Shown: in pieces, positions 17,549 to 25,955 of the stretch
How the letters are laid out: each line of letters starts with the position of its first letter
How positions within the stretch are numbered: position 1 is the stretch's first letter
NCBI RefSeq assembly: GCF_014863355.1
Contig: NZ_JACZEP010000003.1
Location: 186,001 to 250,000 of the forward strand
Direction: 5' to 3'
From: Aminobacter carboxidus
Lineage (GTDB): Bacteria; Pseudomonadota; Alphaproteobacteria; Rhizobiales; Rhizobiaceae
Length of the DNA: 64,000 nucleotides
Notes under the pieces: model-generated
Told to the model about the DNA's origin: nothing
Database searches by the model: none
The model's input: only the letters and a program-made list of their open reading frames with translations
Program-made: the position numbers and the translations under genes

Positions 17549-18235
17549 CTACTCGCCGTAGCCGCGCAGCTTTTCCAGGTCCAGGATCGTCACGCCGCCA
17601 CCCTCGTTACGGAGCAAGCCGGCCTTTTCCAGCTCCTGCAGGATTCGGTTGGCGACAGGTCGCGACACGCCGGCCAGCAAGCCGATCTCCTCCTGGCTGA
17701 TGTCGATGTGCGAACCGACGAAGGGACTGATCACCGGGTTGAACAGCGAGGCCAGGCTGCGTGCCACCTTGCCGGTCGAATCGAGCGTGCGGTCATGCTC
17801 GACCTGGGCAATGAACTGCCCGAGCCGCTCATTGATGAGCCGCACAAGCAGCCGGTCGAAGGCGACGCTGTTTTCAAACAGCCAGAAGAATGTCGCGCGA
17901 TTGAGAAGCGCCACCTGCGTACGGCGCAGGGCGAGGACATCATACTGGCGTGGCTCGTCCTTGAGCAGCGATCCTTCGCCGAACCAGCAGCTCGGTGGCA
18001 GGCCGGCATAGGTCACCGCCTTGCCCGAGGTGGTGATCGAACCCAGCCGCAGCAGGCCGCTGACCACCCCGATCCAGTTGTCGATGCGATCACCGCGATG
18101 GATGAAATAGGTGCCCGGCTCGAGGATGCGCAGCATGATGCCGCGCCGCGCACGCTCGCGCTCGTCCTCCGGCAGTTCCCGCGCCCAGAATACCGAGGCC
18201 AGAAATTGCTCCGGGCTTATCACGCGCGCTCCCAC
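17549..18235 (-). CDS. Crp/Fnr-family transcriptional regulator
   Basis: 228-residue regulator. The N-terminal cyclic-nucleotide-binding-like beta-roll (about residues 20-130) includes RILEPGTYFIHRGDRIDNW and GLPPSCWFGEGSLLKD. A long dimerisation helix is followed by a C-terminal winged helix with HIDISQEEIGLLAGVSRPVA then NRILQELEKAGLL. It lacks the cluster-binding N-terminal cysteines of FNR. It lies just upstream of, and co-oriented with, the acyl-CoA ligase/transporter operon and is the likeliest local regulator. Starts are GTG 18235 or, with a better GGGAG site, GTG 18223. Confidence 0.88.
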   Translation of the reverse strand: MGARVISPEQFLASVFWARELPEDERERARRGIMLRILEPGTYFIHRGDRIDNWIGVVSGLLRLGSITTSGKAVTYAGLPPSCWFGEGSLLKDEPRQYDVLALRRTQVALLNRATFFWLFENSVAFDRLLVRLINERLGQFIAQVEHDRTLDSTGKVARSLASLFNPVISPFVGSHIDISQEEIGLLAGVSRPVANRILQELEKAGLLRNEGGGVTILDLEKLRGYGE

Positions 18236-18707
18236 TCTTCATGACGGAGTCGTGCGTACCATGTCTTTGGCGTGCTCGCCATGCCGCGGGACTTGCCCGT
18301 CAATGTCCCACACAGGCTTGTCGGTCATGCCTTTTGGGAATGTTAGCGGCTGCTCAAGGAATGGCAGGGACATCGTCCGGATCGACTATGCCAACAGTGC
18401 AGAAGTCATTGTAGGCATGATCCGCTACGGCATCGATTGGACAAAGGTGCCTGGCCGATCAGCCCGACCGCGGAGGAGCCCCAAGGGGAGCGGATCGTGG
18501 CGCTGATCGCATCGAGGGGAGGGTATCGATGAAAAGCTGTCTTGCATTCGCGTGGCCGACAAGCAGGCCCGATGCCTTGTGCCGCTGCTGGCATTGACCG
18601 GCTTGAGCCGGCTTCCCGTCGATTGGCGGTGCCAGCTTCGCGGAAATCAACAAGCGCCCCGCGATCGAATCTCCAGCTTGATGCTCTCATGCATTGGCAA
18701 GGATTGA
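18236..18707. other. 472-bp stretch with no recognisable gene
   Basis: This lies between the divergent Crp/Fnr gene and the DUF2384-like gene. Short open frames on both strands have no recognisable domain, no good ribosome-binding sites and mixed composition. The plus-strand segment encoding IRIDYANSAEVIVGMIRYGI could be a decayed gene, but I cannot assign it. The last 40 bp carry the AAGGA site for the gene at 18708. Confidence 0.5.
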
Positions 18708-19400
18708 ATGGAAATGGTTGAAGACATTCATGCGCATGGAATAAATCTTGTCAACAAATACACTGAATTCTTCTTCAGTGAATTGAAGAATATGTTCGCA
18801 GTTGAGGGTGAAAGTACTGGCTGGCCGGCACGGCAGCCAAGATTGCCCGGTGCTGTAGCCCGACCGTCAGCGGCGCAGCCACCGAGCAGCATATCGGCTG
18901 AGCTGCCTGATCTTGCCTCGCAATTTATCCGTGCCCTCGCTGTCGAGGCTTCCCGCCAGTGCCTGGCGAATGAGGGCGGGGATCCCGGAATGCTGGCGCA
19001 GCCTTCGGTCCTTGCGATGGCGCCGGCCCAACCCCGTGGCGGGGATCTCGACTCCATGACCATCGAAGAGTGGGCAGGCCGGGTCGCGGGAGCCACCTAT
19101 CTGGAAGAGAATCTGCGCATACCGCGCTCCACCTTGCATCGGTGGTTTCGTTGCAACGAGGTCATCGCATTGCGAAAGGGGCGGCAACGCCACGTATTCC
19201 CCCTGGCGCAGTTCGTCGACGGAAGGCCTGCGTCGGGCATTCGCGAAGTGTTGGCGCACATCACTCATCCGCGGCAGGCCTGGCATTGGATGATACACCC
19301 CTCGCCGATGCTCAACGGTCGGACCCCGATCGAATTGCTCAAGCAGGATCTGGTCGGCGACGTCGTTTCCGCCGCAAAAGAGCATTCGCTAGCGTCATAA
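18708..19400 (+). CDS. Xre/MbcA/ParS-type antitoxin-like protein (DUF2384 domain), solitary
   Basis: 230-residue protein. The C-terminal ~110 residues resemble the Xre/MbcA/ParS toxin-binding architecture: a helix-turn-helix-like RIPRSTLHRWFRCNEVIALR, then ITHPRQAWHWMIHPSPMLNG and RTPIELLKQDLVGDVVSAAK, the 'hP..aW.W...P.p.LnG..Pl.lL' hallmark of DUF2384. The N-terminal half is low-complexity with no known domain. Such antitoxins usually precede a RES-domain toxin, but none lies on either side here, so it may be an orphan antitoxin or a regulator. ATG 18708 has AAGGA 5 nt upstream. The upstream region is more AT-rich than the surroundings. Confidence 0.7.
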   Translation: MEMVEDIHAHGINLVNKYTEFFFSELKNMFAVEGESTGWPARQPRLPGAVARPSAAQPPSSISAELPDLASQFIRALAVEASRQCLANEGGDPGMLAQPSVLAMAPAQPRGGDLDSMTIEEWAGRVAGATYLEENLRIPRSTLHRWFRCNEVIALRKGRQRHVFPLAQFVDGRPASGIREVLAHITHPRQAWHWMIHPSPMLNGRTPIELLKQDLVGDVVSAAKEHSLAS

Positions 19401-19714
19401 GTTTCGAGCGCCCGCCTGCGGGATCGAAGTGGCGTCCGTTTTTTATGTATAAATAACGTTCCATTTGTGCAGTTTGTGTTTGTTGTTTCATTTGTACATT
19501 ACTGTTGTTGTTTTAATATCACTAGGCACTTAGATTCATCGAATTTTTGACGAAGTGTTGAATTTTGTTGTTTATCAATCAATCCAGTTGTGGATATTCA
19601 AGCTCACCGGAAACGCCACATCACAAAATGTTTCTGGCAGATAGGCGCTGAATATACTTTCAATATAAGAAAGTACTCTGTGTCATTTGAATCAATTCTA
19701 CTGGAGGTTGGATA
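19401..19714 (+). promoter_or_regulatory. AT-rich leader and putative promoter of the porin gene
   Basis: 314 bp of strongly AT-rich sequence with no ORF of note. A sigma-70-like candidate is TTGACG at 19547-19552 with TTTATC at 19571-19576 (18-bp spacing), leaving a leader of about 130 nt before the porin ATG. A long 5' leader is common for outer-membrane porin messages that are controlled by small RNAs. The GGAGG site lies just before the ATG at 19715. The promoter assignment is tentative. Confidence 0.4.
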
Positions 19715-20770
19715 ATGAATATCAAGAGCGTTCTTCTTGGCTCCGCTGCAGCCCTGATCGCCGTCTCTGGCGCCCGTGCGGCCGACGCTGTCGTCGTCGC
19801 CGAGCCGGAGCCGATGGAATATGTCCGCATCTGCGACGTCTACGGCGCGGGCTTCTACTACATCCCCGGCACCGAGACCTGCCTCAAGGTAGGCGGCCTG
19901 GTTCGCTACCAGATTGATTGGGCTGACACCGACAATGGCTGGAAGAAGTATTCGGCAGCGCGCCTCAAGCTCGATGCACGTTCGGAAACCGAATACGGCA
20001 CCTTCCGCCGTTACATCGAACTGCATTGGCAGAACAATGGCGGCGAGTTCGGTACCACCTCGACCACGCCTCGGCCGTTCACCGACACGACCGACATGTG
20101 GATCCGCTATGCCTACTTCGAGGTCGGTGGCCTGATGATCGGCCGCAACGACACGCTGTTCGACGGCGGCATCGACGGCGAGTTCGATAAGGGTGGTGGC
20201 AACTTCATCAACCAGATCCGTTATACCTTCGACGCCGGCAACGGCATCGCTGTGTCGGTCGGCCTGGAAGAGGAAGACAACAACTTCGACTACGTGCCGC
20301 TCGTGACCGGCAAGGTCTCGATCGCCCAGGGTTGGGGTTCGGTCAACCTGTACGCCGCCTATGACGATCGCTTCTCCGAGTTCGCCCTGAAGGGCATCGT
20401 CAACGTCAAGGCAACTGACGCGCTGACGCTCCAGGCGGTTGCGACCTATGAGTCTGGTGCGACCTGGCTCGGCCTGATTGGCCCGTATTCGGGTTACGAC
20501 TGGTCGATCGGCGGCTATGTGAAGTATCAGGTCAACGCAAGCCTGTCAGTCGGTGCTGGCGGTCAGTACTTCGGCGACCGTCACTACGGCGACTTCGTTA
20601 CGGGCCAGACCGTGGACCTGAACGCCAACGACTGGGCCATCGGCGCCGTCATCGACTACAAGATCGTCGAAAACCTGAACGCCAAGCTGGCTGTCAATTA
20701 CAACGACGGCGACAGCTATCCGGTGGACGGCTCGTTCTCGGGCTTCCTGCGTCTCGACGCTTCGTTCTGA
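19715..20770 (+). CDS. Rhizobiales-type outer-membrane porin
   Basis: 351-residue porin. The signal peptide MNIKSVLLGSAAALIAVSGA ends at A-R-A-A-D. The mature start includes the family hallmark VRICDVYGAGFYYIPGTETC then LKVGGLVRYQID, with the two cysteines of alphaproteobacterial porins. Alternating amphipathic beta-strands follow and the protein ends in phenylalanine (SGFLRLDASF), the outer-membrane assembly signal. It forms a trimeric diffusion channel and is probably constitutively expressed. It is monocistronic, with a strong ribosome-binding site (GGAGG) and an intrinsic terminator right after it. It is the best taxonomic marker in the window. Confidence 0.95.
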   Translation: MNIKSVLLGSAAALIAVSGARAADAVVVAEPEPMEYVRICDVYGAGFYYIPGTETCLKVGGLVRYQIDWADTDNGWKKYSAARLKLDARSETEYGTFRRYIELHWQNNGGEFGTTSTTPRPFTDTTDMWIRYAYFEVGGLMIGRNDTLFDGGIDGEFDKGGGNFINQIRYTFDAGNGIAVSVGLEEEDNNFDYVPLVTGKVSIAQGWGSVNLYAAYDDRFSEFALKGIVNVKATDALTLQAVATYESGATWLGLIGPYSGYDWSIGGYVKYQVNASLSVGAGGQYFGDRHYGDFVTGQTVDLNANDWAIGAVIDYKIVENLNAKLAVNYNDGDSYPVDGSFSGFLRLDASF

Positions 20771-20793
20771 TCTGTTGCTGAACTGATCTTGGC

Positions 20794-20826
20794 AAACCCG
20801 GTTTCCAGTCACCGGGTTTGTCTTTT
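20794..20826 (+). terminator. Intrinsic terminator of the porin gene
   Basis: AAACCCGGT (20794-20802) and ACCGGGTTT (20811-20819) form a perfect 9-bp stem with an 8-nt loop, followed by GTCTTTTT. It lies 24 bp after the porin stop codon, a classical Rho-independent terminator. Confidence 0.93.
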
Positions 20827-20930
20827 TCCTGCGTCATAGCTGGGAATTTTTCGGGGTGGTTGTCTCGAATTTCGTGAATACTTCTTGCTATGCGTGACAT
20901 ATAACAGGCCACGCGCAGCGGAAGGACAGC

Positions 20931-21695
20931 ATGAGACGGTCGAACCAAGACAATGACGACGAGCAGGGATCCTCGTCAACGGTAAAAAGCGTCGAGGTCG
21001 CGGTCCAGATTCTCGACGCGCTGGCCGACGCGCCGGGTCCGGTGCGCGTGACCGAGCTTGCGCGTTCGCTGGACATGACCAAAGCCAGGGTTTCCAGGCA
21101 TCTTCAGACGCTCACTCGCCTCGGCCTTGTCGACCACGCCCGCGAGGGCGAAGGCTACGTCTTCGGCCGCAAGCTGTTCAAGTTCGGCCGAGCCGCTGTC
21201 TACCGCAGCAATGTCGTCGAGATCGCGCGGCCTTATCTCAACGAGCTCTGCGCCCAGACCGGCCATACCGCCTTGCTGACGACGCCGATCAAAGGCGGCG
21301 CGATGGTCGTGCATGCGGTGCCCAATCCGTTCGAGCCCGGCATCATGGTGCAGCCCGGCATGGTGCTGAGCTTGCCGGGATCGCCGGCTGCCCGGCTGTT
21401 TTACTACTTCGAAAACAAGAAGCCGGTGCCGCCGCGGGTCGTCGAGAACCTGACGGCATATGGCGTCGACTTCGAAACCGACACGCGCGGCAATGGGCTT
21501 GGCGGCATCGCCGCGCCGATCTTTGAGGCCGACGGCCAGATCTGTGCCTCGCTGGGGGTCATCCTGTCGTCGTCGCTGCTCGTTCCCGAGCCGGACGTCC
21601 AGTTGCTCTCGACCGTGAGATCGGTCGCCAGCGAAATCCAGAGGCGTTACGCCGACGGCGTCAACCCGCCGCTGATGCCAGGGCAATCAAGCTGA
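20931..21695 (+). CDS. IclR-family transcriptional regulator
   Basis: 254-residue IclR-type regulator. The N-terminal winged helix (about residues 15-80) contains VAVQILDALADAPGPVRVTE and MTKARVSRHLQTLTRLGLV. The C-terminal effector domain includes LLTTPIKGGAMVVHAV and GNGLGGIAAPIFEADGQI. ATG 20931 has GGAAGGA upstream. It is convergent with the Rieske oxygenase operon (21743-25619) and is the probable regulator of that operon and the nearby aminotransferase. A GTCTC-type motif in its own promoter resembles those at 25.75-25.94 kb. Confidence 0.92.
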   Translation: MRRSNQDNDDEQGSSSTVKSVEVAVQILDALADAPGPVRVTELARSLDMTKARVSRHLQTLTRLGLVDHAREGEGYVFGRKLFKFGRAAVYRSNVVEIARPYLNELCAQTGHTALLTTPIKGGAMVVHAVPNPFEPGIMVQPGMVLSLPGSPAARLFYYFENKKPVPPRVVENLTAYGVDFETDTRGNGLGGIAAPIFEADGQICASLGVILSSSLLVPEPDVQLLSTVRSVASEIQRRYADGVNPPLMPGQSS

Positions 21696-21742
21696 CGACA
21701 ATGTTGCCGGCTCGCAGGTAAGCTTCCAAGCCGGCAACTCGA

Positions 21743-22918
21743 TCATGCCCTGGGCACGACGCGCGATCCGGCCTCGAGCTCGACCAGCGCCTTAGCCGGG
21801 TCGAAGACAACGCCCATTGGATCCTTGCCGTTGGCTACCGCGTCGACCTGTTGGCGCAGGACGCGGCGCAGCATGCCGATGCCCTGGTCAGTCGAGGTCA
21901 GGTTTTCTTCCGAGTGGAAGGTGATCGGTCCCTGTCCGACCTGCGCCTCGTAATCTCCCGGTAGTTTCTGGTGCTCTTGTTCCGACAGTTCGTGCCAGAG
22001 CTTGCCGGCATATTTCGAGCGGATCTTGGCCAGCGTGCCGGCTTCGCTGACGCGGCCGACCGAGTAGATGCGGAACGACGTATCGTCCATCGGCAGCACC
22101 CAGCCGAGCAGGCTGCACGGACCGTCGACGGTTGCGACCGGACTTGCCACCGCGCGTACGGTCGGCAGCACGGCTTCGGTGATGCGCTGGTGCTCGCCGA
22201 CTTCGAGGTCGCGCAACTGCAGGCTGGAGACGCCGCGTGGCGTGTAGTGGAAGGTCACGCGCGGCATCAGGCTCATCTTGGAATTGAACTGGTCGCCACT
22301 GAACGAGCCGTGCAGGATCGGCACGTGGAAGGGATCAAGCACGTTTTCATAGTGCTGGAGCCAGTTGCAGTCGACGATGACAGGGCCGCCGCTGCCGATG
22401 CTGCTGTCGTCGGTTTCGAGAAACTCGCCGGAGCCGAGGTCCTCGAGCACATCGTAGCTCGGCAGCACCGGCTTGCGGTCGTGAGGCCCCATATAGGCAA
22501 AGATCAGGCCGTATTTTTCTTCCAGTGGATAGTGCGGCTGGCGCACATGGCCGCGCGTCTTCGCGCCCATTTCAGGCTCGCAGGGCTGTTCCAGGCAGTT
22601 GCCCTCGGTGTCGAACAGCCAGCCATGATAGCAGCAGCGAATGCCAGTTTCCTCGACGCGGCCATAATAGAGCGACGCGCCGCGATGGGCGCAGCGCGGA
22701 TGCACGAGGCCGGGCCTGCCTGCGCCGTCGCGAAACAGGATGAGCTCTTCGCCTAGCGCCAGAATCTTCCTTGGTGTGGACGTGGCGTCTTCCGACAGGC
22801 CGACCGGGTGCCAATAGCGGCGCAGCAGTTCGCCCATCGGCGTTCCGCGCCCGACCTCGGTCAATTCGGCGAAGTATGTCGGCTTTGGCAAGGCATAGGC
22901 CGATCCGTCTTTGGTCAT
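21743..22918 (-). CDS. Rieske [2Fe-2S] aromatic ring-hydroxylating / demethylating oxygenase
   Basis: 391-residue terminal oxygenase of the VanA/phthalate-oxygenase type. The Rieske motif is C-A-H-R-G-A at about 71-76 and C-C-Y-H-G-W about 18 residues later (C-x-H...C-x2-H). The mononuclear iron site contains HYENVLDPFHVPILHGSF with both histidines. A single-polypeptide alpha-type oxygenase of this length usually works with a separate FMN/[2Fe-2S] reductase, which is encoded 15 bp upstream. The first 35 residues (FAELTEVGRGTPMGELLRRY) are typical of this subfamily. The substrate is an aromatic acid or ether, unknown. ATG 22918 has GGGGAGGAAA upstream. Confidence 0.9.
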   Translation of the reverse strand: MTKDGSAYALPKPTYFAELTEVGRGTPMGELLRRYWHPVGLSEDATSTPRKILALGEELILFRDGAGRPGLVHPRCAHRGASLYYGRVEETGIRCCYHGWLFDTEGNCLEQPCEPEMGAKTRGHVRQPHYPLEEKYGLIFAYMGPHDRKPVLPSYDVLEDLGSGEFLETDDSSIGSGGPVIVDCNWLQHYENVLDPFHVPILHGSFSGDQFNSKMSLMPRVTFHYTPRGVSSLQLRDLEVGEHQRITEAVLPTVRAVASPVATVDGPCSLLGWVLPMDDTSFRIYSVGRVSEAGTLAKIRSKYAGKLWHELSEQEHQKLPGDYEAQVGQGPITFHSEENLTSTDQGIGMLRRVLRQQVDAVANGKDPMGVVFDPAKALVELEAGSRVVPRA

Positions 22919-22933
22919 TGTTGGTTTCCTCCC

Positions 22934-23911
22934 CTAGCGGTCGAGCCGCAACAGCGCTGTCGTGGCGCGCGAACAGCAGATCATCATCGAGTTTCCGGCC
23001 GCGCGTTCGCCGTCGCTGAGCACCTTGTCGCGATGATCGGGCACACCCTCCAGAACGCGGGTTTCGCAGGTGCCGCAGACCCCGTTGCGGCACGATGAGG
23101 GGGCGTGGACGCCGGCCTGTTCGAGCGCATCGAGGATTGTCTGCTCGGCACCAACCTGGATGGAGAGCCCTGACTTGTTCAGCACGACCGTGAAGCCGCC
23201 ATCGTCGGCAGCCGGCACGCTCGGGGTGAAGGATTCGCAATGCACGCTGGATGGATCGCGCGACGAAGCGGCCTCCAGGAATGCCTGCAGCATCGGCGCG
23301 GGGCCGCAACAATAGAGCTGCGCATCTGGTGCTGCCTGAGCGACGATCCGGGCAATATCGAGCAGGCCATCGTTTTCGCTGTCGACATGAAGGCGGACAT
23401 TGTCACCAAGTGCTGAAAGCTCGTCAAAAAGCGCGCACTCGGCCCGTGAGCGCACTGCATGATGCAGTGTCCAGTCGGCGCCGGTTTCGTGCAGCCGTCG
23501 CGCCATGGCGAGCAGGGGTGTAATGCCGATGCCGCCGGCAATCAGAACCGAAGCGGCTTTGGTGTCCGCAAGCGCGAAGCTCGAACGTGGCTGCGAAATC
23601 CTGATGCGATCGCCGGGCCGTGCGTGTGCATGAAGCCAGCGCGAACCGCCGCGTGTCGCCCTGTCGAGGGCAACGGCGATACGGTAGTCGGCGGCATCTG
23701 GCGTGCCGATCAAAGAGTATTGCCGCACCAGCCCATCGGGGAGATGGACATCGATATGGGCGCCGGCTTCGAAGGAAAGCAGGGGCCGGCCATTGGCGGG
23801 CCGAAGGTCATACGAAAGGACCGTAGGCGTTTCGTATGAAATCCGACGCACGATCACCTCGATCGTCGCGTCGGTTGTCTGCTGGTGACCGTCGTTCATA
23901 TCAGCGGCCAT
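22934..23911 (-). CDS. Phthalate-oxygenase-reductase-type ferredoxin reductase (VanB-like)
   Basis: 325-residue electron-transfer partner of the Rieske oxygenase. An FMN-binding barrel (RQYSLIGTPDAADYRIAVAL, residues ~55-75) is followed by an NAD-binding domain (VLIAGGIGITPLLAMARRL, CCGPAPMLQAF) and a C-terminal plant-type [2Fe-2S] domain with C-R-N-G-V-C-G-T-C and a distal cysteine (MMICCSRA). This domain order defines the class IA reductases. Starts at 23911 or 23899 are both possible and neither has a strong site. It lies between the ThDP enzyme and the oxygenase in one leftward operon. Confidence 0.92.
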   Translation of the reverse strand: MAADMNDGHQQTTDATIEVIVRRISYETPTVLSYDLRPANGRPLLSFEAGAHIDVHLPDGLVRQYSLIGTPDAADYRIAVALDRATRGGSRWLHAHARPGDRIRISQPRSSFALADTKAASVLIAGGIGITPLLAMARRLHETGADWTLHHAVRSRAECALFDELSALGDNVRLHVDSENDGLLDIARIVAQAAPDAQLYCCGPAPMLQAFLEAASSRDPSSVHCESFTPSVPAADDGGFTVVLNKSGLSIQVGAEQTILDALEQAGVHAPSSCRNGVCGTCETRVLEGVPDHRDKVLSDGERAAGNSMMICCSRATTALLRLDR

Positions 23912-23972
23912 CCCAAAGCCGTATCAAGGGAGGGCCCGACCGCGCGTCCGCGGATGCCGGGCCTGGTGAGGT

Positions 23973-25619
23973 TCAGCCCAGCGGGTTGGCCGGTGGCGTG
24001 ACAGGCGAAGGCACGAAGGGGTGGATCAGTGCCCAGGGGCTCGGCATCTCGCTGACCGAGACGGCAATCAGGGCAGGTCCCTTGCTGTCTTTTGCCCGCG
24101 TCAGCGCAGCGTGAAGTCCAGACGGTGAGTCCACCTTTTCAAAGGGCAGTCCGAAGGCACTTGCCAGATGCGCGAAGTCGGGATTGGCAAGCTCGACAGC
24201 GAAGGTGTCGCCGAAGGTGCGCTGCTGGATGCGGCGGACATTGCCGTAGTGCCCGTCGACGAACACCACGACAGACATGTTGCAGCCGTCGCGTGCCAGT
24301 GTCGCCAGTTCCTGCATGCCCCAGCCGAAGCCGCCGTCGCCATTGAGCGAAACCACGCGCCGGTCTGGATTGCCGTGGGCAGCGCCGAGTGCTGTGTTGA
24401 AGCCGTAGCCCAGCGTGCCCTGGTAGCCCGGGGTGACGTAGGAATTGGCGGCATGGACCGGGAAGGCGATATTGGAGAAGTAGCCGACCTGGGTCAGTTC
24501 GCTGACCAGGATGTCGTCGTCGGCCATGCTGGAACGAATGGCCCTGACATAGTCGGTCTGCGGCTGGATCGCGTCGGTCTGCGATGCCGACCAGGCCTTG
24601 ACCTTGCCGATCTTTTCGGTTGACGAGGCGCGTGCGTCGGACGGCAGTGCCTCGAGCAGCGCTTCGGCGGCGGCGGTCGCGTCTGACAGCACCAGGCAGC
24701 CCGGCGCGCGTGGCGCTCCGGCTGCACCCGCATCGACATTGACGTAGACGTATTTGGTGTCGCCGCTGGCGTGGGTCGGCCGGGCGATGCCGTCGATGAA
24801 CCGGGTTCCGACCGCAACGATCACGTCGGCATGGGGGAATACTGCGCGTCCGCCAAGCGATGTCAGGGCAAGCGGGTGGTTGTCATCAAGCAGTCCGCGT
24901 GCACCGTCGGTCATGACGACGGGCGCCTGAAGCCGCTCGGCGAGCGCCTGGATGGCTTTGCCGGCACCGGATGCGGCTGCACCGCCGCCGACCTGGATGA
25001 CCGGAAACTTCGCCTGCGCCAGCATGGTCGCGGCAGCCTTGACGGCGTCGGCCTGCGGTTCGAGCCGGTTGAATTCGGCGCGCTGCAGGATTGTCGTCAC
25101 GCCCTTGGCCTGCAGCACGTCGGGTGGCAGCTCGATGGCGACCGGGCGCGGATGGCCCGAGCGCAACTGCACGAAGGCTTCGTGGACGAGCGCAGGCACA
25201 TCTTCGGGGCGATGCGCGATGCCATGCCACTTGGTCAGCGACTTGAGGATGCCGCTTTGGTCCGGAATCTCGTGCAGCATGCCATGCTTCTGGCCGATCA
25301 GCGTCGAAGGGATCTGGCCCGAGATGCACAGTACGCGCGAGCTGCAGGCATAGGCGGTGGCGAGGCCGGAAAGCGCGTTGAGCACGCCGGGGCCGGGCAC
25401 GACCATGAACACGCCTTCACGACCGGTGGTGCGGGCATAGCCGTCGGCCATGTAGGACGTCGCCTGTTCATGACGCGGCATGATGTAGCGAATGCGATCC
25501 GGCTGGCTGCGGATCGCGTCCACCGCCCAGTCGAGCTGAATGCCGGGAATGCCGAAGATGTCGGCCACGCCTTCTTCCAGGAGCTGGGCAACCAGTGCCT
25601 GTCCTCCGGTCAGCTCCAT
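23973..25619 (-). CDS. ThDP-dependent acetolactate-synthase-like enzyme with altered cofactor motif
   Basis: 548-residue protein of the acetolactate synthase/benzoylformate decarboxylase superfamily. An N-terminal PYR domain carries the activating Glu in MPRHEQATSYMADGYAR (about residue 50), followed by a central domain and a C-terminal PP domain starting GDGGFGWGMQELATLARDG. The motif should end in an Asn that binds the Mg-diphosphate (usually F-N-D-G-x-Y-G-N). Here it reads F-V-D-G-H-Y-G-N (GTC codon), so the Asn is replaced by Val. The enzyme may be slow, use the next Asp, or have a changed role. It shares the operon with a Rieske oxygenase and is divergent from an aromatic aminotransferase, which hints at an arylpyruvate-type 2-oxo acid. 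Starts: ATG 25619 (GGGAAG upstream) or GTG 25640. Confidence 0.85.
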   Translation of the reverse strand: MELTGGQALVAQLLEEGVADIFGIPGIQLDWAVDAIRSQPDRIRYIMPRHEQATSYMADGYARTTGREGVFMVVPGPGVLNALSGLATAYACSSRVLCISGQIPSTLIGQKHGMLHEIPDQSGILKSLTKWHGIAHRPEDVPALVHEAFVQLRSGHPRPVAIELPPDVLQAKGVTTILQRAEFNRLEPQADAVKAAATMLAQAKFPVIQVGGGAAASGAGKAIQALAERLQAPVVMTDGARGLLDDNHPLALTSLGGRAVFPHADVIVAVGTRFIDGIARPTHASGDTKYVYVNVDAGAAGAPRAPGCLVLSDATAAAEALLEALPSDARASSTEKIGKVKAWSASQTDAIQPQTDYVRAIRSSMADDDILVSELTQVGYFSNIAFPVHAANSYVTPGYQGTLGYGFNTALGAAHGNPDRRVVSLNGDGGFGWGMQELATLARDGCNMSVVVFVDGHYGNVRRIQQRTFGDTFAVELANPDFAHLASAFGLPFEKVDSPSGLHAALTRAKDSKGPALIAVSVSEMPSPWALIHPFVPSPVTPPANPLG

Positions 25620-25955
25620 AGGTTCGTACTTCCCGCTCACGCCGCTCTTCTCCGGTTGGTTTTGATCGTAGGGCGGGCTCTGACCAGGGCCGTCTAGCCG
25701 GCCGAGGAGTGTCCCAAAACCCTGCGAGCAGTCACATGAAATGCAAAGTCGTCTCATAATGCGTTACATCGTCTCGCTAGTCAATGGCAAAACGCGACAT
25801 CCGATCCTGGCCCGTGGCTCTACAGGCACCCTGTCGTGTGACATCAGGAAAAATGGTAGAGGACGCGCGCCACAAGAGGTCAGCTTGATGAGTCCGAGTT
25901 GACCATGTTCAAAATACGCGATAAAGTCTCATAATACGAGACAATAGAGGGTGAT
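25620..25955. promoter_or_regulatory. Divergent control region with repeated GTCTCATAAT motif
   Basis: 336 bp between the ThDP-enzyme operon and the aminotransferase. GTCTCATAAT occurs at 25751-25760 and again at 25926-25935. The second copy is part of an inverted repeat GTCTC-N7-GAGAC (25926-25942), 14 bp before the aminotransferase ATG. A further GTCTC lies just downstream of the first copy. These are candidate operators for one regulator (probably the IclR protein at 20931) controlling both directions. Confidence 0.55.

Noticed and set aside
17800-20930. Search for a RES-domain toxin partner of the DUF2384 protein
   Set aside because: Both flanks hold only a Crp/Fnr gene, a gene-less stretch and a porin; no RES-like frame on either strand.
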